From Candidatus Poseidoniaceae archaeon (lineage in GTDB: Archaea > Thermoplasmatota > Poseidoniia > Poseidoniales > Poseidoniaceae), in assembly GCA_949372875.1 (NCBI GenBank), contig CASIAW010000001.1, positions 496,001 to 560,000 on the forward strand: a DNA stretch of 64,000 nucleotides, read 5' to 3'. The notes below the pieces were generated by a model. The model was not told where the DNA came from, searched no databases, and saw only the letters and a list, made by a program, of their open reading frames with translations. The translations under genes were made by a program, and so were the position numbers. Of the stretch, positions 63,042 to 64,000 are shown piece by piece (the stretch's first letter is position 1; each line of letters opens with the position of its first letter).

Positions 63042-64000
63042 GTCCGATTTCCCGCACTCTATTCCTGCGACGACTTCAAAGAGATGCGGCACTACGCAGT
63101 TTCATGCGTCGCATCGCTCTTTCCATTCTGTTGGTAGCCTCCATGCTATTGGCCGGCTGTTTTGGCGACGGTGAAAAATTGGTGGAACAAGAAACTGTAG
63201 AGCCACTTTGGGAATCATACTCATTGGTCGACCAGATTCAGCATGAAGACCCGCGGATGTTCGTAACCATTGATTTGCGAACCAATGAAACGACCAACAC
63301 AACTTGGGCTGTTTTTGATGCAACCAAAGGTGGAAACTGTTGTGAACACTACCTCGCAACGACCATCGAAGGAGATATCCTCAACATTGGAGGCGAATAT
63401 CCGGTTTACAGTGAAGACCGAGGACATGCTTGGGACACATACATTCCTGGTGTCCTTCCCGCCCTTGGCCAATGCGTCACTGCAGTCCCTACGAACCCAG
63501 GTCAAGAAGGTCTTGGAGAAGGCAGCATTGTGCAAGCGACAAACGGCGACATCATCTCGATGTCGTGGTTCCCATACATCGGAGCTGACGGAAAAATCGA
63601 CAAGTTCTACGCAATTCTGTTTGATGAATCTGAAGACGAGTGGAAATGGTGTTACAATCGATTAACAGAACCATTCTACGACCGTTCCTGGCAAGTAGAA
63701 GTGGTTGGTCCGATCACTTCAACCATTGGAAACGGCGACTGGGCGAGTATTGTCGTCTCTAATTTCTGGCACCAATCGCTCGATGCTGGTGGTCAAATCA
63801 GCGTCGATGGCCTGAATTATTATCCGTTCCAATTTACAGGTCGAGATTCAAACGACCCTATTGTCGAACTCGACCTCAACTTCACTGCTGAAGGTTTGAC
63901 TTCTTACTATGATGTCAACAAACCTCACAAGGAAATGAGAGCATTCCCTATGCCAACCGGCGGACTCATATTCCCAAGTTACTATTCAAACGGAAATGCT
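63038..64000 (+). CDS. Lipoprotein of unknown function, cut by the window end
   Basis: I translated 321 codons open to the last base. The ATG at 63038 overlaps the ileS stop as ATGA. A better signal peptide starts at ATG 63104 (MRRIALSILLVASMLLAGC), ending in the lipobox LAGC, so 63104 may be the real start. The mature part is beta-rich with many aromatic residues and a neighbouring Cys pair (KGGNCCEHYLATTIEG). It has no family I can name. It may share a transcript with ileS, perhaps by chance. The 3' end lies beyond the window. Confidence 0.75.
   Translation, partial: MSPISRTLFLRRLQRDAALRSFMRRIALSILLVASMLLAGCFGDGEKLVEQETVEPLWESYSLVDQIQHEDPRMFVTIDLRTNETTNTTWAVFDATKGGNCCEHYLATTIEGDILNIGGEYPVYSEDRGHAWDTYIPGVLPALGQCVTAVPTNPGQEGLGEGSIVQATNGDIISMSWFPYIGADGKIDKFYAILFDESEDEWKWCYNRLTEPFYDRSWQVEVVGPITSTIGNGDWASIVVSNFWHQSLDAGGQISVDGLNYYPFQFTGRDSNDPIVELDLNFTAEGLTSYYDVNKPHKEMRAFPMPTGGLIFPSYYSNGNA

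Overview
This window looks like a piece of a marine planktonic archaeon, most likely a Marine Group II euryarchaeote (Candidatus Poseidoniales). That assignment is inferred from gene content, not from a marker-gene tree. Archaeal signs are an archaellum-type motor cluster (FlaF/G/H/I/J plus two archaellins with class III signal peptides), a Nob1 rRNA-maturation nuclease, a PolX with a PHP domain, an aconitase-X/phosphomevalonate dehydratase-like fusion, an archaeal-style tRNA-Glu, and TATA boxes ahead of several starts. Ribosome binding sites are often GAGGTG or GGAGG, and at least one gene appears to be leaderless. Coding density is very high, and six convergent gene pairs abut within 1 nt or overlap.

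Layout. Bases 1-9.2 kb: the start of a secreted protein cut by the window edge, a 1014-residue surface protein, and an ABC exporter of the FtsX/MacB kind (ATPase plus a 1537-residue permease). 9.3-12.8 kb: small housekeeping genes (MoaD/ThiS-like carrier, TatA, Nob1, a DedA-like membrane protein, tRNA-Glu, pirin, FMN reductase). 12.9-21.3 kb: one gene for a 2800-residue acidic cell-surface protein with about 62 Asp-rich, Cys-containing repeats, including a recent 387-bp duplication. 21.4-30.0 kb: a glutaredoxin pair, an esterase, a lipoprotein, a sodium-type membrane pyrophosphatase, a NifU-like Fe-S carrier, and a DNA-repair run from polX to nth.

Bases 30.0-44.7 kb form one minus-strand block of 12 closely packed genes. 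It holds the archaellum motor (FlaH, FlaI, FlaJ), the FlaF and FlaG proteins, two archaellins, and five genes I cannot match to known archaellum parts. One of the five is a 1702-residue surface protein with five C-terminal membrane segments. This block is the best candidate for an undescribed variant machine.

Bases 44.8-64 kb carry a peroxiredoxin/acyltransferase/flavin reductase operon and a sugar-nucleotide epimerase behind the aconitase-X fusion. Next come an EF-hand/ELWVSDGT-type surface protein, and an operon of a 1713-residue surface protein, NAD synthetase and the tRNA hydroxylase TrhO. The window ends with isoleucyl-tRNA synthetase and a lipoprotein that runs off the edge. Roughly 40% of the window encodes extracytoplasmic proteins without assigned function.
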